NCBI GenBank assembly: GCA_945910005.1
Contig: OX246745.1
Location: 15,028,274 to 15,092,273 of the forward strand
Direction: 5' to 3'
Length of the DNA: 64,000 nucleotides
Source: Isoperla grammatica
Taxonomy: Eukaryota > Arthropoda > Insecta > Plecoptera > Perlodidae
In this document: piece after piece, positions 1-13,564 of the stretch
Layout of the letters: every line of letters begins with the position of its first letter
Numbering within the stretch: position 1 is the first letter of the stretch
The notes under the pieces: generated by a model
Told to the model about the DNA's origin: nothing
What the model saw: the letters and a program-made list of their open reading frames with translations, nothing else
Databases searched by the model: none
Translations under genes and position numbers: made by a program

Positions 1-842
1 TTAACGCACAGAGATGATGGTAACTAATGGTGGGTGATTAATTATGAAAGACTTGCACTTACGCCTATACCAATTACGCTGGATTCGAGCCCATGCAGGT
101 AATGTACAACAAATAATTTAATGATCCTCCAAACGGATCATCCGAAGTAAATGTTGATGCAGAATAGCGCAAACGGAAAAATAAATCGTTAATTTACACA
201 CACAAAAGTAGGTTAATAGATAGTGTTTATTTGCAGAATAACCGCGTTGTGAGTTGGTTTTTAGGTATAAAACGAAGGAATAGCGCCCTCATTTCAATAC
301 ATGGGCTTCGGGCCAGCAGAACCCACACTGCAACGAACAGAAAACAGGCACTAGAAACCCATCGGAAAGATTTCATGCGGGTGTTGTGCATAGTTAGAGG
401 GGTGACGTAGATTTGCAAAGACTGCCCACGCACGGGTTTCGGCCCAAATGAGAGCGTGCTAGCTTTGTGAAATGACGTTCTCATGCGTAACTGTTCACAT
501 GGCACTGATTGTTCACGGACATGTTCACAGTGCACACGATACGACTAACGCCTGCGAGGTTCCACAAAATTATTGTGATTTTTTTAAATTTTTGTCAAAT
601 ACAAAATATAGTCAAACTGTGCACAGGACACTTTGGTATAGTGAAGAGTAAAAGTTTTCTGATTTACAGAAAAAATCGTCACGTACTGTAATACTTGAAG
701 GTGTCAAAGCGTCCACAATTCCAAACAAAATAGTCTTAAATTAATCACTAACAATAGTGAACATTACCTTTTTTTTCTATTTCGTTAAAGTTCTAAACCG
801 TAACATTTTTTATCGATTTGAACCAATGCTGACCAATTCAAA

Positions 843-968
843 ATGCTGACGTTTCGGGTAGGTTGCAGTTGCATTACCCATCTTCGAGCTAATTCTTCTT
901 GAAGACTTGTAGTCACAGAGTAAAGCCACTCGATCTACAACTGTGCAACCTACCGGAAACATCAGCAT
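843..968. repeat. Inverted repeat with hammerhead-like GAAACGTC motif
   Basis: Arms at 843-867 and 944-968 match at 23 of 25 positions when one is reverse-complemented; the spacer is 76 bp. On the minus strand the left half reads as a possible stem (GGGTA paired with TACCC) followed by GAAACGTC, the downstream half of a hammerhead core. The upstream CTGANGA core is degenerate (TCGAAGA) and stem I does not form, so a working ribozyme is unlikely. It could be a decayed Penelope-like or retrozyme fragment, or just a foldback element. Confidence 0.45.
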
Positions 969-2589
969 TGTATTGACAAAGATTTATGCAATCGACGCGG
1001 CTTTATACGTGAAGGCAAAGTTTAATAACCATTATCAGAAATGTTGTTTCAAAAGAAATATAGCAACATAATCTAGACACTAAAAAGCTGAGATTTTTCC
1101 ACATCCAAACATATAATTAAAAATACTCTCCGCATTCACACGACAAGAGCTTTCCTTTTGAATATCGTCACTAATTAAAACATTTCATTCCTCATGGAGG
1201 TATTTCTAACGATCAAAGTCCCATAACACAATAACGTCAAGTAGATCTTTCCGCCGTTGAATTTAGATCCGTATATGTGTATATTTTAATAAAAGTTAGC
1301 AACAAACGTAGGGAAAGTTCGAAGCACGGCGCTTTGACGTGAAATTCTAACCTCAGCACACCGCAACTCGGGGCGCGCGGCGCGCATATATCGTGGAAAT
1401 GTTCGCATTCCACAGATGGATGTGACATGGCCCCTGATTCTCCAACCCCCTTGGCAATCATCTCCACCGGTCACCGCCACCCCTCACCCCCCACCCCGTA
1501 CACGACTCAATCCCGTACACTAAGTCAACAGATCTTTATCATCCCTGTTAGTGCCATACGAGAAAATACATTTAAGGTCGAGTGGTAGTCACTATTAGAA
1601 CTACTCGAAAACAACGTTTTTTAGAAATACCATGAGAAACGCTTCACAGTAGTAGTACTGAACAAGTGATAAACAATTCAATGTGGTTTTGTAAAAAATA
1701 GAATCTGGATTATAACAGTTTTATTTGTTTTAATCGTTTCGGAGAAATTTAGCAGGGAATTGTAATTAGTACCAATAAATACAGTAATGATTCAAATGTA
1801 TCTCTAACGTTTATAATCCAAGTTTTAGTTCTTACGAAACTACGCCCAGATTGTTTATCACTTTTTCAGTATCATGTAGCGTTATCAAGATATTACTTTA
1901 AAAAGTTAATTTTAATAAAACTACATTTTCCCGTTAAACTCAACAATAACATGGTTTTGTATAATAACGTTTGCAATTCCTTCCACTACGTTAAAATTTG
2001 TATCTATAACAGTTGCTTATCTGACTCAAATTCCACATTAAAAGAACGTGATTTGAACTTAACATGTAAACATTTAAAATAAAAATGTAATTTTCAATTT
2101 GTAATATCAGTCAATGCTAGAAAATGTTACTTGCAATTGTATTTTCATTTGTGTTAGAACTTACGTCGAGAGGGCTTCATACTACATTGTAGAGTACCGA
2201 TTACAAGTAGCGAAAACTGAGAGGGCTACTTCCGTGTGTATATGACATTGCCTTTAGTTACTGACTTACATAGTTATAGTTGTAGTTAGTTGACTTAGTT
2301 TTCCAAAACAAGAAGTTCGATTCCACAGTTCGATATACGTACAGCAACAAAAGTGGCGACTGAAATAATAAGGAATATACCACCGAACGAAATACTCAAA
2401 AAAGTTTATTATTTACGGAGGGACAAAGTGAGCGAGGTCTCCTTTCAAATCAAATGCCACTTTCCTATGTCTATTTGTTCAACGTCTGTTGGCATTCGGT
2501 ACAGCAAAGATGGATTCAGACGAAATGTTTTGTGTAAGGAAACGTGACTAAGGTTTTGAAAGAAATCCCCTCATCCACCATCTTGACGT

Positions 2590-2609
2590 GGGGGGGGGGG
2601 GGGGGGGGG
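2590..2609 (+). repeat. Poly-G run of 20
   Basis: Twenty consecutive G, followed after a short GAG interruption by another G run. It is one of many long G/C homopolymers in the left two thirds of the window. Confidence 0.9.
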
Positions 2610-2667
2610 AGAGGGGGGTCGTGAAATTAATATCTTCACTATTACTCAAAAAACGACTCGAAGCAGT

Positions 2668-2760
2668 GTAGGGAAATAGTCAATAGCAGCAAAACAACAA
2701 TAGTAGGAAAGGAAGTAGGATAGTAGTAGGAAATAGTCAATAGCAGCAAAAACACAATAG
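2668..2760 (+). repeat. Local direct duplication of about 35 bp
   Basis: A segment at 2668-2703 containing GTAG, AAATAGTCAATAGCAGC and an A-rich tail recurs at 2726-2760 with small indels. It looks like a simple local tandem duplication with no coding meaning. Confidence 0.7.
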
Positions 2761-5262
2761 CGATGCATTTCAAAGAATCATCTAGTATTTTACGATACTT
2801 AAAGGAGGACTCATATAAAAAAAGAATATTTGATTATCTTGTGTAAAATATATTCAAAGTTCTATAAATAGTAACATTTTAGCTACGTTTATGCCAGCGC
2901 TTTCGTTAGTGACTAGATCTCAACTTAGTATACCAGCGGCTGACGTCACACTGGCGTGGTAACTGTACGAGGCTTGTATTGGGAAGCGACGAGACGAAAC
3001 AAGACTCTTAATTACGAACACACATGTCGTCACACTTAATGTTTTATTGTCAGTAATTTGTACTATTTGACGTATACTCTTAGCGACGGCGATGTACTCA
3101 TTTGCATTCAAAATGTTGTGTTGAGATAATGCGGGGATATACATTATCAAGATCTACGGATAATCTTCAAAAAAGTATTAAAAATGAATTAGTTTAGATG
3201 AAATTAGAGGATTTGAGATCATAATAAATAATGCACAAATCTGTTGACTAATTACTTATTGGAATTGATCTGAGGCTGTGTTGAGTGTTTGTTGAATTAC
3301 GGCCGTCGCTTGAAATCACAACCAAGCAACAGTGGCGATTCGAAAGAGTTGTCGTACCGTACGTCTTGCATATCAGTGACACCAACCCAAGACCACCAAT
3401 AAAACAGATTCAACGCAGTCCAAATACGATATATCTATCGCCAATCGGAGAACGCACATGCGGCAAGATTTTCAGGATCAATACCACCCTTTCAATAACA
3501 AAAACAAATTATAGCTCGAGAGTGAACCAAATAGCACTTTCGACTGTGTGGTGTGTTGTTGTTTGCAAGGCGTCTATACTCAAAGCAAAGCAAAGCCTAG
3601 CTAGATAAATCCTCGCCGAGTCGACACATAAATTTAATTTTCTTTACATTGAAGTTTATTTTTCCATATTTTCCTACGCTCAAAATATGACTTATCTTGC
3701 TACAAATTCTTTCTTACGGATACTAGAAGCTGTGCACTTTCTGAGTGCCGGCTCGGGTAGATATAAGACTTTTTTGAAGGAGTCTACTTGCCATCACTGA
3801 ACAATGTCGATAACGTTTTAATTCAATACAATTCCAAAAGGAATCAAATATTAAACAGATAATCAACAATAAATAATAACTCGCCGTAAAAAACACGACT
3901 TTATGCCATTAATAAGAACAGGATAAGACAAATTGTGTATGTATGCTGCAATTAATCTAAAAATTGTAAAACTCATCAAGGTTTCAGGATGCCATAGAAT
4001 GGCAGTCTTTTTAAGTAAATTCATATAGAAAGTTAAGAAAGTTGTTCTTATGATTTTTAATTCGCTTCTCCATCCCCGTACGATGATAAAACAATTGCAA
4101 ATGTATAAGAAGGTAAATGACAACTAACGGATATATAAATGGTACAGTTCAGCCGGTTTTTGAATTTCAATGCCCACTTAAAAATGCCCGATTTCTTAGA
4201 ATAGTCACAAAGGAACCCGATCAAAAATAGGTTACAACACAGTAAATAGGATTAATCGGAAGTTATATAGTATTAACATCCCTCTATTTATCCATCTCAA
4301 ATACCTTTATTTGCCCAGGGTATAAAATCCCAACATTTTTTGGGGTATTTTGCCATTTTTCTATAGGCTTCTACAGGCAGGTTCCAGCTCAGTTCTATCA
4401 GGCTTATCGTCGACAGGAGATCACAGAATGCAGACTAGTAAATATCCATTATTCAATGTTGTCTCTCTCCGGTTGTGTTTTGTCTTACGTTGACAACCAG
4501 TGACGTAAGACTAACAACGTGAGTGAACAAATAGCCCAGGGATGTCGTATATATATCACAGTGGTGACTGATTATGTTGAACCGGTGGCAGAATCTCCCA
4601 CACTATCGGTATGGAAATCATTTGTTATATATATGTAAGTCTCATCATAAAATACAAGGTAACTAGCATGCGCGTATTTGCTTGGTTAACGAGCGAGTGC
4701 ACTGAATATAATTGGGAGTTCAAACGGAATGTTAGAAACATAAGTTACTGTTCGTAGTAAAATATTATACTAGCAGTAAAACAACGTTTCCGCTTCAAAA
4801 TGTCTTTGGCAATTAAGCATGGAAAAAATTGTAAATGCAAACGCATTGTAAAAATACGTTTGAGATGAATGTCAACTCGTAAAACTATCCAAATGCTTAG
4901 TTCGCCGTATTTATTGTGAAACTATTCTAGCGCATGTTACTTCAATGCAATTCAACCATGAATTGCAATTCAATTCAGAGCTGAATGATGCATATTAGAC
5001 ATTCAGCGCGTTGACAATAATTATAACATAAATGTGATTTAACACGGTATACTGCATAAAACATTGTTATTTCTCGTTCATTTGCAAGTACTCACGAGTG
5101 ATGGTAATATAACTACATAGTAAACATTGTTTCAATGCATTCGTTATCGCCCGATATTTATCTTCATTAACAGTGATCACATTCGCATCATTAGCCGGCC
5201 CTTCACAAAATGTTTATACAAAACCACTCTAAACGATTGTACCCGAATAATCTGTAGCGATC

Positions 5263-5336
5263 GACGATGTAGCTCAATGGTAGCACACGAGGCTTCCTCA
5301 TGCGGCAGGTCGCGGGTTCTATTCCCGCCACCGACA
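5263..5336 (+). mobile_element. tRNA-like SINE head
   Basis: An A-box-like TAGCTCAATGGTAG, a perfect five-pair T stem (GCGGG with CCCGC at about 5312-5328) and a B-box-like GGGTTCTATTCCC are in tRNA order. The acceptor pairs at only five of seven positions and the D stem is poor. The sequence just after the T arm (CCACCGACAATCCT) nearly recurs on the minus strand at 42.8 kb after another A/B-box pair, so this is better read as a tRNA-derived SINE copy than as a working tRNA gene. A T run follows at about 5342. Confidence 0.55.
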
Positions 5337-6329
5337 ATCCTATTTTAGTCATAAGACGAATTAATGAATAAATGCTGGGATTGAGTCCTAGAAACAGCCC
5401 TCGGACATTCATTCGTTCCCATGCAACCAAAGCGGGCAAGTAGCCAAAGAAGGGTCACATTGAAATGAATATACACCGTCCCAACCCACGAGCTTCCGTA
5501 TAACATATCGATACTCTGGGTCGACACACAAAACACTCATGAGTTACTGACTCTGCAATCAAATTAAGCTGATGTTGTTAAACTTCTTGCAAGTTTAATA
5601 GCTTACTCGTATTATTATATAATATTATTATCGCAATTTTCGTTTGATAATTGTATTACAGAGAAAATGCGGTACAAACTTGTTGTGTTTTACCTTTATT
5701 ACTTAGTACCTAAAAGGTATCTGCATATTATATTACCTTAATGTACTTAGAATGTAATCTAGGTCTTGCGCTAATAAATTGCCTTGAAACATGTTGAGGT
5801 AACGAAACAGAGGAAGTTAGCGTAGAGTACACCGAGAGGGGTTGGTTATTGAGTTATTATATAGGTCATTCCCTATACTGCACGATGTCTTCTTATAACG
5901 TAGATGTCAAGTGTTAACCACAAGAAGATTTTACCTTGCAGACGTCATAATTCAAAGTTATTCTCGTATGTTTTTACGTCCGTAGAGTTTAAAATAACAC
6001 AGCTATCAACGATACGTGCTTTTAAATGCATTCGCCGATGAAAGGTTCGTAATGCTATTTTGGTATATCTGCCCTGCATATGTATATGTACGTGGGCTCC
6101 TCTACCACTTCTAAAACGCAGACGTGCTATTTAACAGCAGTTAATTTGAATTATAACACATTGCACCTAGAACGTTACAAGAATGTAATGAAATTTAACA
6201 TGTTCACACATTCGTTGCTGCTGCTGCTGCTGCTGCTGACAAACTTAATTTGCGTTGCCCTCATTTTATAATTCGTACGGTGGTAGCATGTCCCTCTGCA
6301 GGTGACTAAAAGGAAGATATAGTCTTGGG
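5337..6329. other. Non-coding, nothing recognised
   Basis: Ordinary AT-rich sequence. A GCT trinucleotide run of about 24 bp lies near 6218-6240. No gene-like structure is seen. Confidence 0.5.
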
Positions 6330-6403
6330 ACCCCGACCAGCTTAGATGGTAAGAGCATCGGTAGTTAAAACAGGGGAACCGAGTTCGATTCCCACTTGGG
6401 GCA
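6330..6403 (+). mobile_element. tRNA-like sequence (pseudo-tRNA or SINE head)
   Basis: The ends can pair (CCCCGA with TTGGGG, one G-T pair). An A-box-like AGCTTAGATGGTAAGAG and a B-box-like GAGTTCGATTCCC are in the right order and spacing. The T stem is disrupted and the first acceptor pair is mismatched. I read it as a degenerate tRNA or SINE head; a real but odd tRNA is less likely. Confidence 0.45.
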
Positions 6404-6890
6404 AACTATTTCGACAATTGGTATCACTTCACAAAAATTATAAAACAAAATAACTGAATAAAGAAGTCACACGATAAAACGTTTGGAAGAGACAGAGCAA
6501 CCAATAGATGTTTCTGTCACATGTCTCGGTCGAAATAAAGCTTTGTAGATAACAAGGAATGTCAATGCATGCATGCATGTATATAGCGGAGAAGCATAAC
6601 GCAGCTTCTCACTTCTATACATGTATTATGAGTCGCACTGAGCCAATGCAATGCGTGCGATGGCATCTATCATACATCAGAAGCTGACTGGGTGGTAGCT
6701 ACGATTCAATTATCATTCAACTCATTTAGCGACCTAGACACACACGCAACGTTAGCCTATTTATTACCTATTTGATATGTCCTTCTCCAGAAACTAGGTC
6801 AATTGAAGAGTTGCATGCGTAAAAATGAGACGATGTTCCTAAGGGAAGCTACGAATCTCTGGTATTGGTGCAGCATATACTAGCCCAGCC

Positions 6891-6910
6891 GTAAGTATTC
6901 GCATACAGAC
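6891..6910 (+). repeat. Dispersed repeat, copy 1
   Basis: GTAAGTATTCGCATACAGAC here matches 19 of 20 bases at 32191-32210, with a similar TACTA-AGCCC context just upstream in both. A 20-bp near-match over 25 kb suggests pieces of one old repeat. Confidence 0.5.
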
Positions 6911-7105
6911 CTCGGACACTTGCACGCTGATTTAACAGATTCCTGTTGAACCTCCTGGTCCTGTTCCTGGCGTTCCTTCACACCCGCTTAGTAGAGTGTA
7001 CAAGCCTCAATAGTCACGCCTGCTGTTCCAAGTAACTAAACGAAGGTCGTAAATTAATATACCTAATGGACTTGTTTCAATTAGGTTAGATGGTAGGAAC
7101 TGTGG

Positions 7106-7374
7106 AGTTCCGCGGGAGTTTACACCAACCTTTTAAGTAGGTTTCTTGGTACACCCCTAGAGCAAAGTCCAGTCGAGCAATTATCTACATTTAAACTCGA
7201 GCAAAGGACGAGGAATTCAGATGACTGAATACACTCATCACATTCTTCAAGGCGATGAGGTCCAATCGTTCTAGGAAAACAAGAAATCCCGGGGTAGCTT
7301 ATCTTTCAACGTATCTATGGGTGTCCAAACCGGGGGGAAAATGGTGTGGCCATGGTGTAAACTCCCGCGGAACT
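7106..7374. repeat. Foldback with perfect 22-bp inverted ends
   Basis: The arms at 7106-7127 and 7353-7374 are perfect reverse complements (AGTTCCGCGGGAGTTTACAC and two more bases) separated by 225 bp with no open frame of note. This is the layout of a small non-autonomous DNA element. I see no clear target duplication, so the family is unassigned. Confidence 0.6.
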
Positions 7375-8024
7375 TTGTAGAGAAGTAGAAAATGAAGTTG
7401 GACTTGACTATTTTGTAACCATGGGAATACTTACACGGGGGCAACTTGAGCCGACTCCTGTATAACCCAGGTGGGTACACTGGGTTAATTTAAAAATAAC
7501 GTTGACTTAAACAAACCGCACATATCCTAGGCGAAGTTTCACGAACAAGGAGTATAATAACAATAGGTTTTGTTTATTATAATTAAAACAGAAGAGAGGT
7601 AGAAATTATACCCCTCGTTCTTATGCACCTGTATTCTTATATGCACCAGATCTTATTACATTTTACAACAGCAGGATTAAGACATTTAAATAACTGAATG
7701 CGGTTGAGTTGATGAGATTACCTTTCGAGTGGGATACTTGGAATGAAACACCTGCTAATGCACTTACTTGCTTTTTTAAGTAAATTCTTTTTTATGTAAC
7801 CCTGCTCTACATACTGCATGTTTTCTTCTCCGAAAGTCCCGCGCAATGTACCCAAAAAAGATCACTACTATCCATGGATCTTGCACAGGAGAACTTTTTG
7901 GCTGAACAGAACATCGTGAGAAAAAGCAGATTCCGAGTCAGCCAACAAAGTCAATAGAGTCTATAGATGGGAAAGTTGTTACTTTGAGCCGCAGAAACCG
8001 AACATTCACATCTACCTATTAGTC

Positions 8025-8187
8025 CTGTTTACATGGAGGATTTAAACTAGGATTGTGTTAAATTTTGGATCCAAAATCATTTCACTACTTACATAAATAG
8101 TTTATGATTCACTCAAACCACTCCCACAAAATGCGGTAGCCAGTCGAAAGTAAGATACAATCCCAATGAATCTCGTCATATAAACAG
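8025..8187. repeat. Imperfect palindromic MITE-like element
   Basis: The left end CTGTTTACATGG and its following GGATTGT motif are matched in reverse complement by the right end at about 8155-8187 (CTGTTTATATGA, then GGATTGT). The similarity is imperfect and the family is not recognised. Confidence 0.4.
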
Positions 8188-10253
8188 AATCTTTTGGAAT
8201 ACCAAATCCTAAGTCGATTAGTAGGTTCCCGAAATCAACCACAGAGGGCTCTAGTATGGAAGTTAACTAGCATTAAATCCTATGACATGTGAACGCAAGT
8301 TTGTTATTGAATTCTACTTCCAACTCAATCCCAAGCTCACTCCTGCCATGTACACGGGATATTATTATTGAGAGAAGTGGTAAACAGCAGCAGTGAAGCT
8401 ATAGCTACTATTAAAGTATTAAGTGGATGGAGATGGACAATGGGGTAGATAATAGGATTATTAATAAATATTGTTGATCGCATGATAGGCCTGCGCTAAG
8501 CACTGGTATGAAAGCCACTAATCCAGACCTGGTATATCGGAGCCACATCAAAGTGTAGAGCAATATCAAGTACGTTTCATTTTCACCGAGGTATTAATTC
8601 ATTCATATCTGAGAGAAGTTACTGAAATGAACATTATTCTGATTTATTGAAAGTCATTTATTCAAATCGCCCTCAGAAGTTTCATTTAATTACAGTACCA
8701 TCTATACAATCAACAAACAAAATAACTCAAATAAAATCAGGAAATACACAAAACGATTGCATATTTATTTGAGTTCTGTTACACGTCTGTCTGTGTTAAA
8801 GTTAATTATAAAACACTCTATTTGATAGCCAATATTTGGAAAGTTAATTAAATATGAGCATTGCCGCGCATTCAAATTAGAGATAAAATACTTTGCGTAG
8901 GTACTCGAATAGATTGAAACTCAACTCATGTAGTATGCTGGAAACATTAAAATATTACAGATACATTTCAGACTCATGAAGTTAAACTATTTATGTTATT
9001 AATGAGAACGACGAATAATGCCCTTAAATTAATTCTGTTGAATAGCTGTGATAAACCGTCTTCATGTTTTCAGTCATAATTTCGTCAAGGGTTCCAAATT
9101 ATTGGCAAAGCGCTTCATGTATAAACATCTATAATTTATATAAGATAAAAATTAAATACCACGTGCTTTTACAAAGAAGTTTGTAAAATTAGCACCGTTT
9201 AGCCTGCTAACAAGATTGTCTACTTCTACAATGCACTGTGAAAGTCAGCTGCAAACCTTCTATAAACCGCAGTAATTACCAATCAAAGAGTTCTTACTTT
9301 GCCACGTCTACTTTAACTCACTGATGCCTCTATACGCTTTACGAATGTGTTTGTATGGTACAAGTAATTTAGACGTTGCACAGAATATTTAAATCGATAA
9401 TGTGGTAACTCATTGTCGAGGCTTCTCATGAATGCAAGCAGCCAGCTACGATGCACAACAATGTCTTATACTGATCGACGTATCGCAGCTTCCCTGTCAC
9501 TATTATTGAGACATCCACTGTCGTTCCTAGAAGAGAACTTTTTAATAAAAACAAAATATATATTGCAAGAGAGGATATTTCTAGTTGCTCACTAAATAGA
9601 ATTACATTTTTTTTCACTTCTGTAAAGAAGGATTCATATGAAATTGTACCTAAATTGTGGGTGAGCTCAATGGAGACAAACTGAGTGTTGTAAAGAAGCT
9701 GATGAATCTAAATAAAGAATATCCACTAAACAAACGTTGAATTAATAGTTTAACTCACATACAGCAAAAGGGTCGCGAAAGCTTGAAATGGGTCACGACA
9801 CAATGCTTTACTTTGTTATTAATTAGTTGATGTTTTCAATTTCAACTAGTTCAATTTGTCTTATGTGGTAGTGATGTGTGCACAATATCGTGTTGCAAGG
9901 ACTTGAAATAAATCACAGCGGGTGGTCCAAAGGACAGAAGACAATACTAGTTTCTCGTATTTGAAAAGCAGCCATTCTTTGCCAGACTGAAACAGGAGCT
10001 TAGCCAAAAGACACAACTCGGTCAACCCCAGACAACTTGACACAATACTATTTTTCCCCTGGATCCGATAAGAGAAATATCTTAGCTTTTCAGCAGTCGA
10101 AATCGTATACGGAATGGAGTAATCATTATTGATAACTTGGAAGGACATAAAAAACCGCCATGAATTTGTACGGCTTCGTTTTGAAAGCCAACCAACACAA
10201 TTTTATAGCCCAAAATTGCAGCCATATAAACAGACTTCCCAGCAGCCACGTAC
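8188..10253. other. Non-coding, nothing recognised
   Basis: AT-rich DNA with short spurious frames only. I see no repeat boundary or gene signal I can defend. Confidence 0.5.
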
Positions 10254-10323
10254 CTTCCAAGATGTAGACGTGAAATGTTGATGTGGGAAAGCAGACAGCC
10301 GCCAGCGAGGAAATCGACTACAA
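10254..10323 (-). CDS. Possible internal exon of unknown gene (weak)
   Basis: Read on the minus strand, a pyrimidine-rich acceptor (TTTTCTTTGGCAG) is followed by 70 nt with one open frame of 22 codons, beginning VVDFLAGG, and a good donor (GTACGT). The encoded segment is mildly hydrophobic. It starts with two bases of a split codon and ends with two, so it does not join in phase to the possible exon at 16.8 kb without another exon between. No family is recognised and chance is a fair alternative. Confidence 0.15.
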
Positions 10324-12959
10324 CTGCCAAAGAAAACAAACAGTTAGAACTCGAACACTGGTCAATTCTTTACATAGCAGTATTTTTAGATCAATTCCAT
10401 CAACAATGAGACGGAATAAACGTCACTCGGTTTGTCTTATATCAGATAGCCGTCCCCCTTTGCGGGGTGAGTAACCCGAGATACAGATGCAGGTCAATTA
10501 GGGGTACATACACAAGGATGACATAAAAATTACCGACAATCGAAAGGAAGACTCGACCATTATCGATCGGTATTATTGAACAATAATGTGTGATAAGCCT
10601 AACAAAAGAAATCATATTTGAAATTAAGGAACTGAAGATAAATTAGCTTCTATCTCGGGAAGGAAAATGAATGTGAATGGTACGCTGCATTATGAACAAT
10701 AACGTCTGCTTCCCCGCGACACTAGCGCGCGTAGCGGACGGATACTTGACATACGTTGTGAGGCCTATCTTTATCATTATAAAAATGTACCCCTCATTGT
10801 TAAACGATTGATATTTTCTAAACTGTGTAATTCAGATCAGTGCAGTAATTTAAAACATGTAGAGAAATGATTGCTCTACGTAAATATTTGTCGAAACATT
10901 TAATTTACTTATTTGGAAAGCATAATGAGGCCTGGCCGGAAGATCGGTCCTGGTTTTGACCAGACAATCATCTCACTTCAGGCTAGGCCTCACAGCCCAC
11001 ATGCACAGCAACTGCGTTGTACACTGTGCTATAATGCGCAGTATATACACCAATGAGACGGAAGTGCGCGCGGAGCGACGTATCCGACTCAACGTTGCAA
11101 CAGACTTCCTGTGTCTCGTCAGCCAAGACTTCTAAGTACTCAGGACGGTAATCGAAACTCGTCACTAAACATTACTTCATTTTCATATATACAAACTAAA
11201 TGGTTTTCAATTAGTTCTTAGTGTCTTTACTTGCAGATAAAATATACAGTAATTATTGGTAGTTGTAAGAAATTAGATATCACTTGAATTTTGTTTGCCT
11301 GGATTTCCTGTCAGAGTCAGGAGAAATCACCTCACAACTATTCTATATCCGTCACTTAGAGCGCATCTAAAAATTTTACAACATAAACTTTCGAGTTGAA
11401 AACGAGTAAACGACTTGACATCACTCGTTCTGCATTCGCTACTTCCAAAAGCGCAGAAACCTGTCTGGTTGTGAGCGTGTGCATGCACATAAAACGAAGG
11501 TATCAAGTTTTATATTATCTAGATAGCAAATTGTATATATATATAACGTTACGAAACATCGAGAGCAGACGGAAGAATGCGCTTAGCAGCTTGTATGTAT
11601 GATACTCTTGAATCAAAGGTACTTCATTTTATACATACTTTACATACTACTTACATATTTAGAACTGCAGACACAAGCATCAAGTACTGCCTTCAATTAG
11701 GCTTACATATACTTCCGACAAACAATTCCCATGAACAAATGGAAAAGACTACATCCTCTAATTATGAATAACAGAGAGAGAGAAAATATCACGTGCAAAT
11801 GATATCAATATGTGAATATTTGACACATATTTGTAGTCAGCTGGAGTCAGAGCTCAAAAAGTGTGAGTGGGAGAAAAAAATGTGAAAAATTCATTACGTT
11901 TGAATAAAATCCGATGATACAATATCTCAGTTTTAGGATTTAATATGTAATGAATTGTCGATATATTTCTTTTAGTTATCTGTAGACCGTGACAATTCAT
12001 ATAGCTCGGTCGTCTACGCCCAATCTCGATTTTAAAAGTTAATTTAAGATACGAACAAAAACCGTTAAACTCTCAAGCTTTTTGAGCTCTGACTTCTGCA
12101 GACTCTTGTCACCAGAAAAGTATATAGCTTACATTCAAATTGACTGAACCACACCAAGCAATGTGAAAACAAAGAATTTGAATCTTTAAACAAACGTTCT
12201 CGCTGCTTGCCGCTTCGCTTGGGAGGAATGGCCACTTGAACAACGTGTAAATATGAGAAAATACCATAAAACCAAAGCAAATGTATACTGGCTGGTCTTC
12301 AGATAAAAATAGAAAAATGCGGTTGATGAAATCCAAATTCCAAACAGAATTCCGATTGCAGTTTTACGCTTTCCCCCAGGTTCTCTGCAATTTACAAGCA
12401 CGGATAATTAATTACATTTGTAGCTAGGTATTGTGACTCTGGTAGCCACGGCACCATCTTTGAATTTATCCCCTACTCCAAAAGAACTAACCACAGCGAT
12501 GCAAGTATATTATACACTTGAACCGAAATAGAATTTTAAAATAAATTCGTTGACTGTGACTGTGACATTATAATTTACACCCAACTAAAGAAATGTTTAC
12601 GAGTTTCTGAGTATAACAATAACCAAATATCAAGCTGACAGAAAATAACACCTTACTCCGCCATCTTGAAAAAGCTTCGTAAATAAGTATGTATCTAGAG
12701 TAAAACGTTTTCTCGTGAAAACTATGTTTACTTCCTTTTGCCAGCTCCATTTTCGTATAATACTTAAACAACGTATATTTTTCTTTTTAAGCTCTGAAGG
12801 AATCACCAAGGCTGGCATTGGCCTCATCGACGAGAGAAACATAGAAACACACTTCTAGTGAGAATCACACACATGACCTTTCAAACCACGAGTATTTTGT
12901 TGAAGGCGAGTGAGTGGGTGTGCTTACTTGCGATGGTCGTTCCTATAATTGTGGTGGGC
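10324..12959. other. Non-coding, nothing supported
   Basis: Several overlapping minus-strand frames at 12.1-12.8 kb encode hydrophobic stretches but lack starts and convincing splice sites. I do not call a gene here. Confidence 0.5.
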
Positions 12960-12981
12960 GGGGGGGGGGGGGGGGGGGGGG
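12960..12981 (+). repeat. Poly-G run of 22
   Basis: An uninterrupted G run, followed by a purine-rich GGGGGAGGGGGG patch. It could form a G-quadruplex on this strand. Confidence 0.9.
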
Positions 12982-13564
12982 ATGACATTAAGGGGGAGGG
13001 GGGTCATTCGTGGTCAAGCAAGTTTTCCCATAATGTAATATATTCTACTAGAAGGCCAGAGGAAATTGGAAATCTCTCCTTTCCTATGTCATCCTATGAC
13101 AAACGGCTTCAGATATTACATTTTAGTCTGTTTGCACGGTTAGTTCAAGCGTGGCTAGTTCACAGCAATCTCAAAGGGTATAACGGAAACGCAAACATGT
13201 GTTACCATAATATTCATGTAATCCACGTTCATGGAGAACAAATAGGCCCACGTTTAACCTCTGCCTCACAATTAGGACAACTACTTTACGAATCTGACGT
13301 GTGTTTGAATGAATGGCCGCAGATAAATCCTGTAGCCACTGAATATGAAGTAGTCTCATTAGAGAAGTGAGGGTGTACGAGATGTAACACTTGCCTTATT
13401 GTGTTGTAAAATAGTCTTCAGACGGAGATTTTTTTGTTTCGAAAGTGTATGTTTCAATCCTTGATAAAGTTGGTAAAGAACTGATTTGAGGTACGAAACG
13501 TATCATGTACTACTAAGAAATACACCAGTACACGGATGGAGCGAAGAATAACCAGAGGTAAAGA

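Larger units (their letters stand above)
1..5262. other. AT-rich non-coding stretch
   Basis: No open frame here has a recognisable domain, a good start context or consistent splice signals. It contains the inverted repeat at 843-968, a G run and a local duplication, listed separately. I see nothing else that I can support. Confidence 0.6.

Noticed and set aside
12186..12401. Hydrophobic minus-strand frame that might be a membrane-protein exon
   Set aside because: The AG before it lacks a pyrimidine tract, no ATG is present, and its phase does not fit the possible exon at 16.8 kb.
12858..13370. 170-residue plus-strand frame
   Set aside because: It runs through the poly-G tract (Gly run), has no recognisable domain, poor composition and no splice or start support.
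13437..13510. Possible hammerhead (TTGATAAAG ... GAAACGTA)
   Set aside because: The CTGANGA core is not matched and stem II does not form.
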